Origin: Litoribacter populi | Lineage (GTDB): Bacteria > Bacteroidota > Bacteroidia > Cytophagales > Cyclobacteriaceae | NCBI RefSeq assembly: GCF_007483685.1 | Contig: NZ_VMKN01000001.1 | Coordinates: forward strand, 939,825-1,003,824 | Direction: 5' to 3' | Length of the DNA stretch: 64,000 nucleotides | In this document: positions 17,573 to 25,637 of the stretch, one piece after another | Position numbering within the stretch: position 1 is the first letter of the stretch | How the letters are laid out: each line of letters starts with the position of its first letter | Program-made: the position numbers and the translations under genes | The notes under the pieces: model-generated | What the model was told of the DNA's origin: nothing | Databases searched by the model: none | What the model saw: the letters and a program-made list of their open reading frames with translations, nothing else

Positions 17573-18748
17573 TCATATACCTTTCCTCAAAGCAATTGTG
17601 CGCTCAACTATAATTACCATACAAAGCAGAACAATTAACCAGGTGATGGCATTGGCTTCTTTTTGAGTTTTTTGTGGGGCAGAGATGCGGAACATTTTTT
17701 CCAGTTGACTCTTGCTTACTGCTATTTGTTGCTGACTCATGTCTAGGGTTTGCAACAATTTATCCAGAATGAATTCTGGTAATCTTCCTGTGCGGACCAA
17801 GTTATTTTCTTCCCTTGACAATGGGGCTGGTAGAAAATAAGTGTTTGGCTGCAAACTTTGGCCGATCCGGTCACTGACCAAAACCAGCTTGGCTTTGTCC
17901 ACACCTTTAGGAACGGTATCGGCAAATAGAAGCAAAGCGGTGCTATCCTCCGAGGCTGAAATCGCCTGGAACTCCAGCCCGTAGACGGCCTCTATGGCTT
18001 GAAGGGAGGCTTCAATATGTTTGACCTCCATACTATCCTGAAGTTCTATTTTGTAAGTGATAGGCCCTTCAAATGCGGTTTCGCCCGTAGTAGGTTGAAG
18101 GGTGGTTTGTTCCAGTTCTCCTTGAGAATTTAGAATTAGGAATAGCTCATCGCTTGCGGCTATAAACGGCTCTGTTTGAGGTTCGCTTGGTTGCTCGCTT
18201 ACGAATAAATTGACTTCACTCGGGCTGACCAATACTGGTAGGTTCAAATACTCGGCCTCGGGTCTGATATAAAGGTTGATGTCTTGATTCCCTTCTACCT
18301 GTTCCGATAAAAATTCAGGCAATGCCGATCTATTGGTTGCCAGATCCTCCGCCTCCTCCAAGCTAGTGATCGGAGTGGATGACTCACTCATCCAGTAAAG
18401 CTGATCCCCTTTTTCCATCGCCTGCTCCAGTTCAAACCTGAACTCTTCCACTAAAGCTGCATCGGGCTCCACTAAATGGACACTGGGTAATTCGTTGTCT
18501 TTTTCCAATCCCGGAAAAAATGGTTTACTCAGGATAAACACCACCACCAAAAGCATCAGAATCCTTAGAAACAGTAGGAAAAGATGATCGGGTTTGAATC
18601 CTTTTTGTGGTTGTTGCTCCTTTGGTGAAAGCCAGCGCATGGCGGCCCAAGGAAGGGGCTTACCTTTTCTGCTGTACCACAGGTGGATGAGCACAGGGAT
18701 AATAGCCGCAAGAGCTCCCCAAAGTAATATAGGCTGCAGCAACTCCAT
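17573..18748 (-). CDS. BatA-domain (aerotolerance N-terminal) membrane protein
   Basis: The 391-residue protein starts with the BatA N-terminal domain: MELLQPILLWGALAAIIPVL is the first membrane segment, followed by HLWYSRKGKPLPWAAMRWL and a second segment around 58-78 (LRILMLLVVVFILSKPFF). A long periplasmic region follows, and a final membrane helix lies at about 365-385. No MIDAS metal site is seen. Its start codon shares one base with the stop of the DUF58 gene (TGATG), so the two are translationally coupled. In related clusters MoxR, DUF58 and BatA proteins are thought to form an ATPase-driven assembly at the inner membrane. Confidence 0.85.
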   Translation of the reverse strand: MELLQPILLWGALAAIIPVLIHLWYSRKGKPLPWAAMRWLSPKEQQPQKGFKPDHLFLLFLRILMLLVVVFILSKPFFPGLEKDNELPSVHLVEPDAALVEEFRFELEQAMEKGDQLYWMSESSTPITSLEEAEDLATNRSALPEFLSEQVEGNQDINLYIRPEAEYLNLPVLVSPSEVNLFVSEQPSEPQTEPFIAASDELFLILNSQGELEQTTLQPTTGETAFEGPITYKIELQDSMEVKHIEASLQAIEAVYGLEFQAISASEDSTALLLFADTVPKGVDKAKLVLVSDRIGQSLQPNTYFLPAPLSREENNLVRTGRLPEFILDKLLQTLDMSQQQIAVSKSQLEKMFRISAPQKTQKEANAITWLIVLLCMVIIVERTIALRKGI

Positions 18749-19617
18749 CAGTAAAGCTTTCTTTTTTGAAGGTACATTCTCAGGATTTCGGCAATAGGTT
18801 GGGAAAGAGTGGTTCTCAACAGATGGACCTGGGGCAGAAATAATGCTTTTTCCAAATTCTGAAGATATTCATCCATTGCTGTCTTATACTTTTCTTTGGT
18901 GTATTGGGCATCTATTTCCAAGCTTTCGCCAGTTTCCAAGTCCTCAAAGCGGTAAAAACCTTTAAGGTCAAAATTGATTTCCTGTTCTCCCAACAACTGA
19001 AAAAGCACAATCTCTCTTCTGGGTCGGCTCATACTTTCAATCAGGTCCGTCCATTCACGGTTGGTTTGTAAGAGGTCGGAAACTAAGACCACCAGTTCTC
19101 TCTCCCTGGACTGTAGGTCTGGGAAAGTTGAATGCTTTTCTGGCCAGCTGCCTTCAGCTTTTACATTCTCCAAGGAGTAAAGCATGCGTTGAAAGGTTTT
19201 TCCTTTTGGAGGGACTTCCTGGGTGAGTTGGCCGTTTTTTAAGGTGTAAAAGGAGATTTTGTCATGTTGCTGCATGGCCAGGAAGGCCAAAGATGCCAGC
19301 AGGATTTTGGCATACTCCAACCTTTTAACCCCAGCCTCTTCATAGTTCATCGAACCCGAGAGGTCGAGGATAAATTTGATGTTGAGGTTGCTTTCGACGG
19401 TGGATTCTTTGATGAGGTATTTGGAGGATCGCGCGAAGAGCTTCCAATCAATACGCTTGGGGTCATCACCAGGCTCATAATGGCGATATTGCTCAAATTC
19501 CGTCCCCGAACCCACACGTTTGCCCGCATGTATCCCGCCCTGCAATTCTTGGCTGACTATTCGTGCCGCCAATTGCAAGTTGTTCAATTTGATGAGTTCC
19601 GCGGGGCTGTTACTCAT
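18748..19617 (-). CDS. DUF58-domain protein with vWA-like fold
   Basis: This 289-residue cytosolic protein carries the DUF58 signature YRHYEPGDDPKRIDWKLFAR near residues 46-63 and a MIDAS-like DLSGSMNYEE near 90. Proteins of this family are the usual partners of MoxR ATPases and act as adaptors linking the ATPase to membrane vWA proteins. The start codon overlaps the MoxR stop by 4 bases and the stop overlaps the BatA start, which places it firmly in the operon. The length is typical. Confidence 0.92.
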   Translation of the reverse strand: MSNSPAELIKLNNLQLAARIVSQELQGGIHAGKRVGSGTEFEQYRHYEPGDDPKRIDWKLFARSSKYLIKESTVESNLNIKFILDLSGSMNYEEAGVKRLEYAKILLASLAFLAMQQHDKISFYTLKNGQLTQEVPPKGKTFQRMLYSLENVKAEGSWPEKHSTFPDLQSRERELVVLVSDLLQTNREWTDLIESMSRPRREIVLFQLLGEQEINFDLKGFYRFEDLETGESLEIDAQYTKEKYKTAMDEYLQNLEKALFLPQVHLLRTTLSQPIAEILRMYLQKRKLY

Positions 19618-20606
19618 TTAAATGGTATGGCTTTTAGGATTTGGGAAATGACTTCATCCGTGTCGATTTTTTCCGCTTCTGCACGAAAATGTAAAGTCAA
19701 CCTATGTCGAAGTATAGGGTAGATCAGGGTTTGGATGTCTTCCGGAACTACCGCATAGCGCCCTTTGATGATTGCCCTTGCTTTGGAACAAAGCACCAAA
19801 GCCTGGCCAGCCCGTGTACCTGCACCCCATTCGGTGTATTTTTTAACAAACTCAACTTCTGTTTGATCCGGCCTGGTGGCGCGGACAAGGGTGTTGATGT
19901 ACTGCATTAGTTCAGAGCTGATGTGGACCTGTCGAGTAAGTTCTTGGAGCGATTTGATCTCATTTGCAGAAAAGACTGTCGTTTTTTCGGATTTATACGT
20001 TCCGGTGGTCCTTTCCAATACGGCCAATTCCTCCTTTTCCGAAGGATAGCCCAGTTTGATATAAAGTAAAAACCTGTCTAGCTGAGCCTCAGGCAAAGGA
20101 TAGGTACCCGATTGTTCAATAGGGTTTTGGGTGGCGATAATTAGAAATGGATCTGGCAAGGCATGGTCATTACCCGCATAGGTTACCATTTTTTCCTGCA
20201 TTGCCTCCAGTAAAGCCGCCTGAGTTTTAGGCGGGGTACGGTTGATCTCATCAGCCAAAACTACGTTGGCGAAGATAGGTCCTTTGTTGAATTGAAAGAA
20301 TTTCTTACCCGTCTGGTGGTCCTCCTCCAGCATTTCCGTTCCAAGAATATCGCCAGGCATAAGGTCTGGTGTAAACTGAATACGCTTAAACTTCATCTCC
20401 AATGCCTCAGAGACGGTCTTTACCATCAACGTTTTTGCAAGACCAGGAACGCCTTCCAGTAGGCAATGTCCTCCGGCAAGCAGGGCCACCAGGATTTCTT
20501 CCACGGCCTCTTCCTGTCCGACGATGGTCTTGGCAATTTCTTGTTTGAGATTGGGGATTTTAGCTACTAATGCTTTATAATGATCTAATTCTTTTGTGGT
20601 TTCCAA
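19614..20606 (-). CDS. MoxR-family AAA+ ATPase
   Basis: This 330-residue chaperone-like ATPase has Walker A LLEGVPGLAKTLM near 55-67, Walker B VVLADEINRTPPKTQAALLEAMQE near 117-140, sensor 1 ATQNPIEQSGTYPLPEAQLDRF and a C-terminal lid domain. MoxR proteins are thought to insert metals or assemble complexes together with vWA partners. The DUF58 gene overlaps its end, and the DUF4159 gene ends two bases before its ATG. All key residues are present, so the enzyme should be active. Confidence 0.94.
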   Translation of the reverse strand: METTKELDHYKALVAKIPNLKQEIAKTIVGQEEAVEEILVALLAGGHCLLEGVPGLAKTLMVKTVSEALEMKFKRIQFTPDLMPGDILGTEMLEEDHQTGKKFFQFNKGPIFANVVLADEINRTPPKTQAALLEAMQEKMVTYAGNDHALPDPFLIIATQNPIEQSGTYPLPEAQLDRFLLYIKLGYPSEKEELAVLERTTGTYKSEKTTVFSANEIKSLQELTRQVHISSELMQYINTLVRATRPDQTEVEFVKKYTEWGAGTRAGQALVLCSKARAIIKGRYAVVPEDIQTLIYPILRHRLTLHFRAEAEKIDTDEVISQILKAIPFK

Positions 20607-20608
20607 TT

Positions 20609-21226
20609 TTATAGGGTTAAAGCGTAAACGACAATGTTGACACCGAATTTGGTGTTGTCTTCCCTCAGGAAGCGTTTGTTGCGGAAATCATAATCCCATT
20701 CGCAGCCGTAGTCTTTGTTGCTGTAGAGCACGCCTATTCTTCCGTTGACCAGGATGGCCTTGAGGTAATCGTGGACCAGGTCATCTCCCCAGCCGTTGAG
20801 TTCAAAGGAAGTGGTGGGTGGTCCGTCCTCAAACTTGAAAAAGCTGGAATAGATTGCATGGTCATTGGGGATCTTCTGAAGGGCATCATTGCCAAATGTT
20901 TTGGCCATTTCAGCCTCAAATGATTTAGCAAAAAGTCCATCTATGTCATGGTTGCAATCATCGGCAAAGACAAAGCCTCCGTTTTGGACATAGGTGCGAA
21001 AATTGTTCCTTTCTTGCTCGGAAAATTCAACAAGTTTGTGCCCGCTGATGTAGCAAAAAGGGCTTTTGAAGATCTCCGGGCTGCTGAGCTCTACTATTTT
21101 TTCTTTTTCATCAATGGGGATAGTGGTATACTCCACCAGTGAATGCAGCAAATTGGACGGCATCCGTTGGTCGGTATCCCAGTTACCTGAGTTGTATTTG
21201 ATTCGTGTGAAAAAGAATTTACTCAT
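20609..21226 (-). CDS. DUF4159-domain protein
   Basis: The start is set at the ATG giving MSKFFFTRIKYNSGNWDTDQ (205 residues); this motif is the usual DUF4159 beginning, and the earlier ATG at 21244 would add six residues from repeat DNA. Conserved parts include GGFVFADDCNHDIDGLF and NDHAIYSSFF. The fold is related to class-I glutamine-amidotransferase-like domains, but no catalytic triad is obvious. It is the first gene of the MoxR-DUF58-BatA run. No signal peptide is seen. The function is unknown. Confidence 0.88.
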   Translation of the reverse strand: MSKFFFTRIKYNSGNWDTDQRMPSNLLHSLVEYTTIPIDEKEKIVELSSPEIFKSPFCYISGHKLVEFSEQERNNFRTYVQNGGFVFADDCNHDIDGLFAKSFEAEMAKTFGNDALQKIPNDHAIYSSFFKFEDGPPTTSFELNGWGDDLVHDYLKAILVNGRIGVLYSNKDYGCEWDYDFRNKRFLREDNTKFGVNIVVYALTL

Positions 21227-21625
21227 ATGAATTAAGGGGGACACAGAGTTTCACAGAGGCTTCTTCGCGGTTAGAATAAGGTTTCTCGCAGTGGTGCAAC
21301 GAAATACGCAGCGGGCGCAACGGAATATCTCATCCCTCATCCGACATCGGTCACCCGACATCCCTCATCCGACATCGGTCACCCGACATCGGTCACCCGA
21401 CATCGGTCACCCGACATCGGTCACCCGACATCGGTCATCCGACATCGGTCATCCGACATCCAAACATCTCTGTGCTCTCTCAGCCTCCGTGGTTATTTAA
21501 TCAACTACCAAAAAGGACGCAAAAGTTCGCAGGTAACTACTCCCTGTATCCCCTTGCGCCCTTAATTCCAATTAAAACTCTGCGGAACTCTCTTAAAACT
21601 CCGCGGAACTCTGCGTCCCTTTGTT
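21227..21625. repeat. Repeat-filled gap between DUF4159 and TldE-like genes
   Basis: The gap holds ACAGAGTTTCACAGAGG and TCTTCGCGGTTAG modules near 21240-21280, the 14-bp tandem described separately, then CTCTGTGCTCTCTCAGCC and a doubled AACTCTGCGGAACTCT-type stretch near 21575-21620. These are the same families as near 11740-11875. No coding potential is credible. Confidence 0.7.
21342..21461. repeat. 14-bp tandem repeat, eight full copies
   Basis: The unit CGACATCGGTCACC is repeated from 21342 to 21453, with one diverged copy (second) and the last two ending ATC, plus a partial ninth copy. The unit length is not a multiple of three, and the frame running through it is not a gene. Copies touch without spacers, so it is not a CRISPR. 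Confidence 0.9.
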
Positions 21626-22942
21626 TTAAACCGCGTCCGACAAACTCGTAAACGTAAAGTCCCTGATCTTCATCGCCGGGATCATGCTGCCGCTGACCCT
21701 TTGTTGCTGACCAAGTTCTTCAATGTTGTTAAGCATGATGATCGGGCTTTCGTTGAAGCGGAAGTTTTTCACCGGGAATTTGATTTCACCGTTTTCAATG
21801 TAGAAAGTTCCGTCACGGGTAAGGCCTGTGTAAAGCAAGGTCTGCGGATCCACGGCTCTGATGTACCAGAATCTGGTCACCAAGATACCTCTGTCAGTGC
21901 TTCGGATCATGTCTTCCAGAGACTTGTCGCCTCCCTCAATGATGATTCCGGATGGCGGTGCCACTGGTTCCACACCTTGTTTTTCCGCCCAATAGCGGCT
22001 ATAATACATGTTTTTTACCACACCGTTTTCTACCCACTGGGTGCGCTCTCTCGGCATTCCCTCACCTGTCCAAGGCGTTGAAGGAATGTCCGGATGCGTT
22101 GGATCGGAATAGATGTTTACCCTTTCGTCGAAGAGCTTTTCACCCAATCTGGTTCCTCCGCCTTTTTTACTCAAAAAGCTTCTTCCTTCATCGGCGCTTC
22201 TGGCGTCCATGCTTCTGGAAATCAACCTCAAAAGGTCACTTGCTGCGGTAGGCTCAAGGATTACGGTGTATTTACCGGGTTCGATGGCCTGTGCATTTCT
22301 TGAAGCCTGTGCTTTCTGCACGGCGATGTTGGTTACACTGCCGCTGTCCAATAAGGACACGTCGTTGAAATCACGGATTGCGTATCCTGAACCGGTGCCG
22401 TCCTCAGTCCTTACGGTTACCGAAAAGTCCACCGAGGTGCTTTGATTGTATCCGAAATTACCTTTGCTGTTACCAAAAGCCGAAAAACCAGAATAGTCCT
22501 CCAAGTAGCCAGCCGCTGTAAGTTGGTTGGCTGAAGTAGGTTCAATGCTATCCGCTGCGGCCTTAGCTCTGAACTCAGGGTCTATTTTATCAGTGCTTTC
22601 AGAAAAGGTTCTGGAATCCGCATATTCCTGAGGGCCAAGCATTGGCATGTATTCAGGGTTTTCGGGGGCCAGTTTGGCTATTTCCTCTGCGCGTTCCACT
22701 GCTTTTTTCAGGGACTCATCATCTAGTTCGTTGATGGTGGTGGATCCTGATCGCTTGCCATATACGGAAGTAATGGCCAAATTCAACTCATTGGACTCGC
22801 CGCTGGTGTTGACCGTACTTCTGGCGTAACGGATATTGCCGGTTTTGCCGCCGGAAATCCTTACATCGGTTTCGTCCGCCGTGGCGAATGACAAAACCTT
22901 ATCTATAATCTGTTTTGCTTCTTCTCTTGTTAAAACTGCCAT
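21626..22942 (-). CDS. TldE/PmbA-like metalloprotease subunit
   Basis: This 438-residue member of the TldD/PmbA family lacks the HExxxH zinc motif, which fits the TldE (PmbA) partner role. Typical segments are DVRISGGKTGNIRYARSTVN at the start and MYYSRYWAEKQGV plus GIIIEGGDKSLEDMI later. In E. coli the TldD-TldE heterodimer cleaves unfolded peptides such as microcin precursors and CcdA. The TldD partner lies 11 bases upstream on the same strand, so both are co-translated. No signal peptide is visible, unlike its partner. Confidence 0.92.
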   Translation of the reverse strand: MAVLTREEAKQIIDKVLSFATADETDVRISGGKTGNIRYARSTVNTSGESNELNLAITSVYGKRSGSTTINELDDESLKKAVERAEEIAKLAPENPEYMPMLGPQEYADSRTFSESTDKIDPEFRAKAAADSIEPTSANQLTAAGYLEDYSGFSAFGNSKGNFGYNQSTSVDFSVTVRTEDGTGSGYAIRDFNDVSLLDSGSVTNIAVQKAQASRNAQAIEPGKYTVILEPTAASDLLRLISRSMDARSADEGRSFLSKKGGGTRLGEKLFDERVNIYSDPTHPDIPSTPWTGEGMPRERTQWVENGVVKNMYYSRYWAEKQGVEPVAPPSGIIIEGGDKSLEDMIRSTDRGILVTRFWYIRAVDPQTLLYTGLTRDGTFYIENGEIKFPVKNFRFNESPIIMLNNIEELGQQQRVSGSMIPAMKIRDFTFTSLSDAV

Positions 22943-22953
22943 GTCGCGTCGGA

Positions 22954-24600
22954 TTAAATGTTTCTACCTGTGTTGATGACATTCACGCCGTTAAAACGGG
23001 TGGTGGAGCTGCCGTGGGAAACGGCGCTGACCTGGGAAGGCTGGCCTTTTCCGTCAAAGAAAGTCCCAAACAACCTGTAGTCGTCCTTGTCACAAATCTG
23101 TACGCAGGAATTCCAGAACTCCTGGGTATTGGACTGGTAGGCCACGTCATTAAGCATGCCGGTGATTTCTCCGTTTTTGATTTCATAGAACAGCTGTCCG
23201 CCAAACTGGAAGTTGTAGCGCTGCTGATCAATGGAATAGGAGCCACGGCCTACGATATAGATACCGTTTTCAACATCCTTGATCATGTCATTGGAGCTGA
23301 GTTTATCCTCCCCTGGGCGTAAAGATACGTTTGGCATTCTTTGGAACTGCACTGAATTCCAGTTGTCCGCATAGCAGCAACCATGGGATTCTGGCTCGTC
23401 GATGATGTGTGCCTGGTCACGTATGGCCTGGTAGTTAACCAAAACACCGTCCTTGATCAGATCCCATTCTTTAGCTTCCACCCCTTCATCGTCAAATGCA
23501 ACTTTTCCTAAAGAATGATCTTGGGTCCTGTCAGCTACGATGTTGACGATGTCCGAACCATATTTGAAGTCACCTGATTTCCATTTGTCCAAAGTGGCAA
23601 AGCTGGTGCCGGCGTAATTGGCTTCATATCCCAATACACGGTCAAGTTCCAGCGGGTGGCCCACGGATTCGTGAATGGTCAAGCCAAGGTGGTCAGGATC
23701 GAGGACAAGGTCATACTTGCCAGGGTTGACGGATTTAGCTTTCAGTTTTTCAGTGGCATGTTTGGCTGCAGCTGTGGCATCCTCGACTATGTCGTAGGAA
23801 TTGCGGTAACTTACCAAGTTTGAACCAGCTGGGCCTTCGGTTTTTTCGGAAGCAAGTCCATCCAGGTACTCGTATCCCATGCCCATTGGAGCACTTAGGG
23901 AATCTCTGGTTTTGAATACTCCAGCTTCACGGTCAACTGCCGTCACGGAGAAGGTTGGCCAGATACGGTGAATGTCCTGATCGATATAGGAACCGTCAGT
24001 GGAGGCGAAATACTTCTGTTCGTTGACCATGAAAAGGTTGGAGGTCACAAATGCCGCCCCGTTGTCCATAGCTGCATTGTTGGCTTTGAGCAAAAGGTCG
24101 ATTTTGTCCTTTACAGGTATTTCGAATGCGTTTTTCTCTATTTCAGTTTTCCAATTGACCTCACCTACTCCTTGCACCGGAGCAAGTTCAACTGGTTCTT
24201 TCTGCAGACGGGCATTGGCTTTGGCGATGGCTACGGCAGTTTCAGCTGCCTTGGCAATACCTTCCTTGGTGACGTCATCGGTAGCTGCAAAGCCCCAGGT
24301 GCCATCAGCGATTACACGGATGCCAACACCAAAGGATTCAGCGTTAGTAATGTTTTGGACGTTCTTTTCTCGGGTGAATAGAAATTGTCTCAAATATCTG
24401 CCGATTCTTACATCGGTATAGGTAGCCCCTTTAGCGCGGGCTGCCTGTAGGGCCACATCCGCGAGCTCCTTTTTGGCGGCGGCATGCAATCCCGGGTTCA
24501 TCAATTCCTCTGGGCTGACTTCCTTGCCGAAAGCCAGTCCCGGAAGCATCATCGCACCTAATCCTAGACCGGATAGATGGATAAAATCTCTTCTTTTCAA
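22954..24600 (-). CDS. tldD: TldD-like zinc metalloprotease with Tat-like signal
   Basis: The catalytic partner carries the zinc motif HESVGHPLELDR (HExxxH) in its middle. The start is assigned to a TTG at 24600: AGGAGGT lies 3 bases upstream, and translation then begins directly with KRRDFIHLSGLGLGAMMLPG, a twin-arginine signal. The longer ATG start at 24702 would bury this signal behind a 34-residue leader. The resulting protein is 548 residues. Export is unusual compared with the cytosolic E. coli enzyme, and the partner gene next to it has no signal. It begins the minus-strand run that continues with TldE, DUF4159 and MoxR. Confidence 0.88.
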   Translation of the reverse strand: MKRRDFIHLSGLGLGAMMLPGLAFGKEVSPEELMNPGLHAAAKKELADVALQAARAKGATYTDVRIGRYLRQFLFTREKNVQNITNAESFGVGIRVIADGTWGFAATDDVTKEGIAKAAETAVAIAKANARLQKEPVELAPVQGVGEVNWKTEIEKNAFEIPVKDKIDLLLKANNAAMDNGAAFVTSNLFMVNEQKYFASTDGSYIDQDIHRIWPTFSVTAVDREAGVFKTRDSLSAPMGMGYEYLDGLASEKTEGPAGSNLVSYRNSYDIVEDATAAAKHATEKLKAKSVNPGKYDLVLDPDHLGLTIHESVGHPLELDRVLGYEANYAGTSFATLDKWKSGDFKYGSDIVNIVADRTQDHSLGKVAFDDEGVEAKEWDLIKDGVLVNYQAIRDQAHIIDEPESHGCCYADNWNSVQFQRMPNVSLRPGEDKLSSNDMIKDVENGIYIVGRGSYSIDQQRYNFQFGGQLFYEIKNGEITGMLNDVAYQSNTQEFWNSCVQICDKDDYRLFGTFFDGKGQPSQVSAVSHGSSTTRFNGVNVINTGRNI

Positions 24601-24979
24601 TTTACCTCCTTTGTTTTGGTTGAAATAGAATATAAAGGTTAATGCTTTTTTAAAGCTAGATTCTAAATTTAGACGGAAAGTTTGATTATAGCAAACTGGC
24701 ATTACGAAAGGCTCATAAGCGTGATTTTAGGTGATAATTCCATTTTGGTTAATTCGAAACCATACTGGATTCTTAGAAAAATTCAATTATAAAATCCCAT
24801 TGCCTCATTTTTTGGATAAAAATAGAAAATATGGTTTTTGGGTAGAATGACATTATTTTTTCTACCAAAAGCATTTATTATACAGGGTAAAAAAATTGAT
24901 ATTTTTTTTGAGGGGTAGGTTGTGAAAAGTGATTTTTCTATGGAATAGAACTTTAATTTTAGCACAAATATTATTGCTT
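24601..24979. other. AT-rich divergent promoter region
   Basis: This gap lies between the divergent tldD and secreted-protein genes. It is AT-rich with long T runs near 24900-24912. No ORF with coding character and no modular repeats are present. Promoters for both directions are expected; I could not place a clear TAnnTTTG for either. Confidence 0.45.
24604..24610 (-). promoter_or_regulatory. Strong Shine-Dalgarno site deciding the TldD start
   Basis: On the minus strand AGGAGGT stands 3 bases before a TTG codon. Such a strong site is rare in this window and selects the TTG start in front of the Tat-like signal. Confidence 0.75.
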
Positions 24980-25633
24980 ATGAAAGCACCGCGATTAATT
25001 ACCTTCATAATGGTTTGGTTCATTTGGAGTGCCAATCCAACCGTTTTAGCCAGCGCTGACAACATGTCTTGGCTCCATTTTCAAGGTTCCCTTATTGAAG
25101 ATACTAATCAAGTCCAGCTTACATGGAGTATGCTGAAGGAGGAAGATCCCCACTTTGTTATCGAAAGGTCAATCAATGGGATTGAAAATTTTGAGGGCAT
25201 CGGAACGCTTACATATGCTGATGAGATAAATGGAGAGTTTGTATTCCAAGATAGAATTCTTCCCCTTGTGCCTGCCAGACTTTATTATAGAATTAAAGCT
25301 TCTTCCCCAAGGGAGGATGTCAGTTACAGTGAATTAGTGATGGTTTCAACCCCTGGAACTCAAGGGTTTTCTAGTAATAGCTGGAGGGTGTACCCTAATC
25401 CAATAGTAGATAACACGGCAAGGTTGGCCTATATGAATGAATTCCAGAGAGGCGAGCAGGTCAACGTTAGGATTTTTGATCAGTTTGATAGAAACTGGGA
25501 AATTCAGACGGATTGCTTACAACAATTAAATTTTGAACTTAACAAAATGCTGGCCATTTTACCCAAAGGACTATTGATTTTCCATATTCAAACCTCCCAG
25601 TCCCAGGAAAGATTAAAAGTGATTAACCGCTGA
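24980..25633 (+). CDS. Secreted protein with T9SS-like C-terminal domain
   Basis: Starting at the ATG at 24980 gives 217 residues with a signal peptide (LITFIMVWFIWSANPTVLAS). The middle resembles the fibronectin-like linker often found before sorting tails (VQLTWSML, FVIERSING, LYYRIKASS). The last ~75 residues start with WRVYPNPIVDN and look like a type A T9SS sorting domain, though the final strands are divergent. It is likely exported and perhaps surface-bound. The PAS sensor gene follows after 4 bases, so the two are one transcription unit and the protein may take part in its sensing. Confidence 0.72.
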   Translation: MKAPRLITFIMVWFIWSANPTVLASADNMSWLHFQGSLIEDTNQVQLTWSMLKEEDPHFVIERSINGIENFEGIGTLTYADEINGEFVFQDRILPLVPARLYYRIKASSPREDVSYSELVMVSTPGTQGFSSNSWRVYPNPIVDNTARLAYMNEFQRGEQVNVRIFDQFDRNWEIQTDCLQQLNFELNKMLAILPKGLLIFHIQTSQSQERLKVINR

Positions 25634-25637
25634 TTTT

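Noticed and set aside
21342-21461. Possible CRISPR array
   Set aside because: Units are 14 bp, touch directly without spacers and have no cas genes nearby.
21291-21500. 69-residue frame through the 14-bp tandem
   Set aside because: The unit is not a multiple of three, so the frame shifts with each copy. It is repeat DNA.
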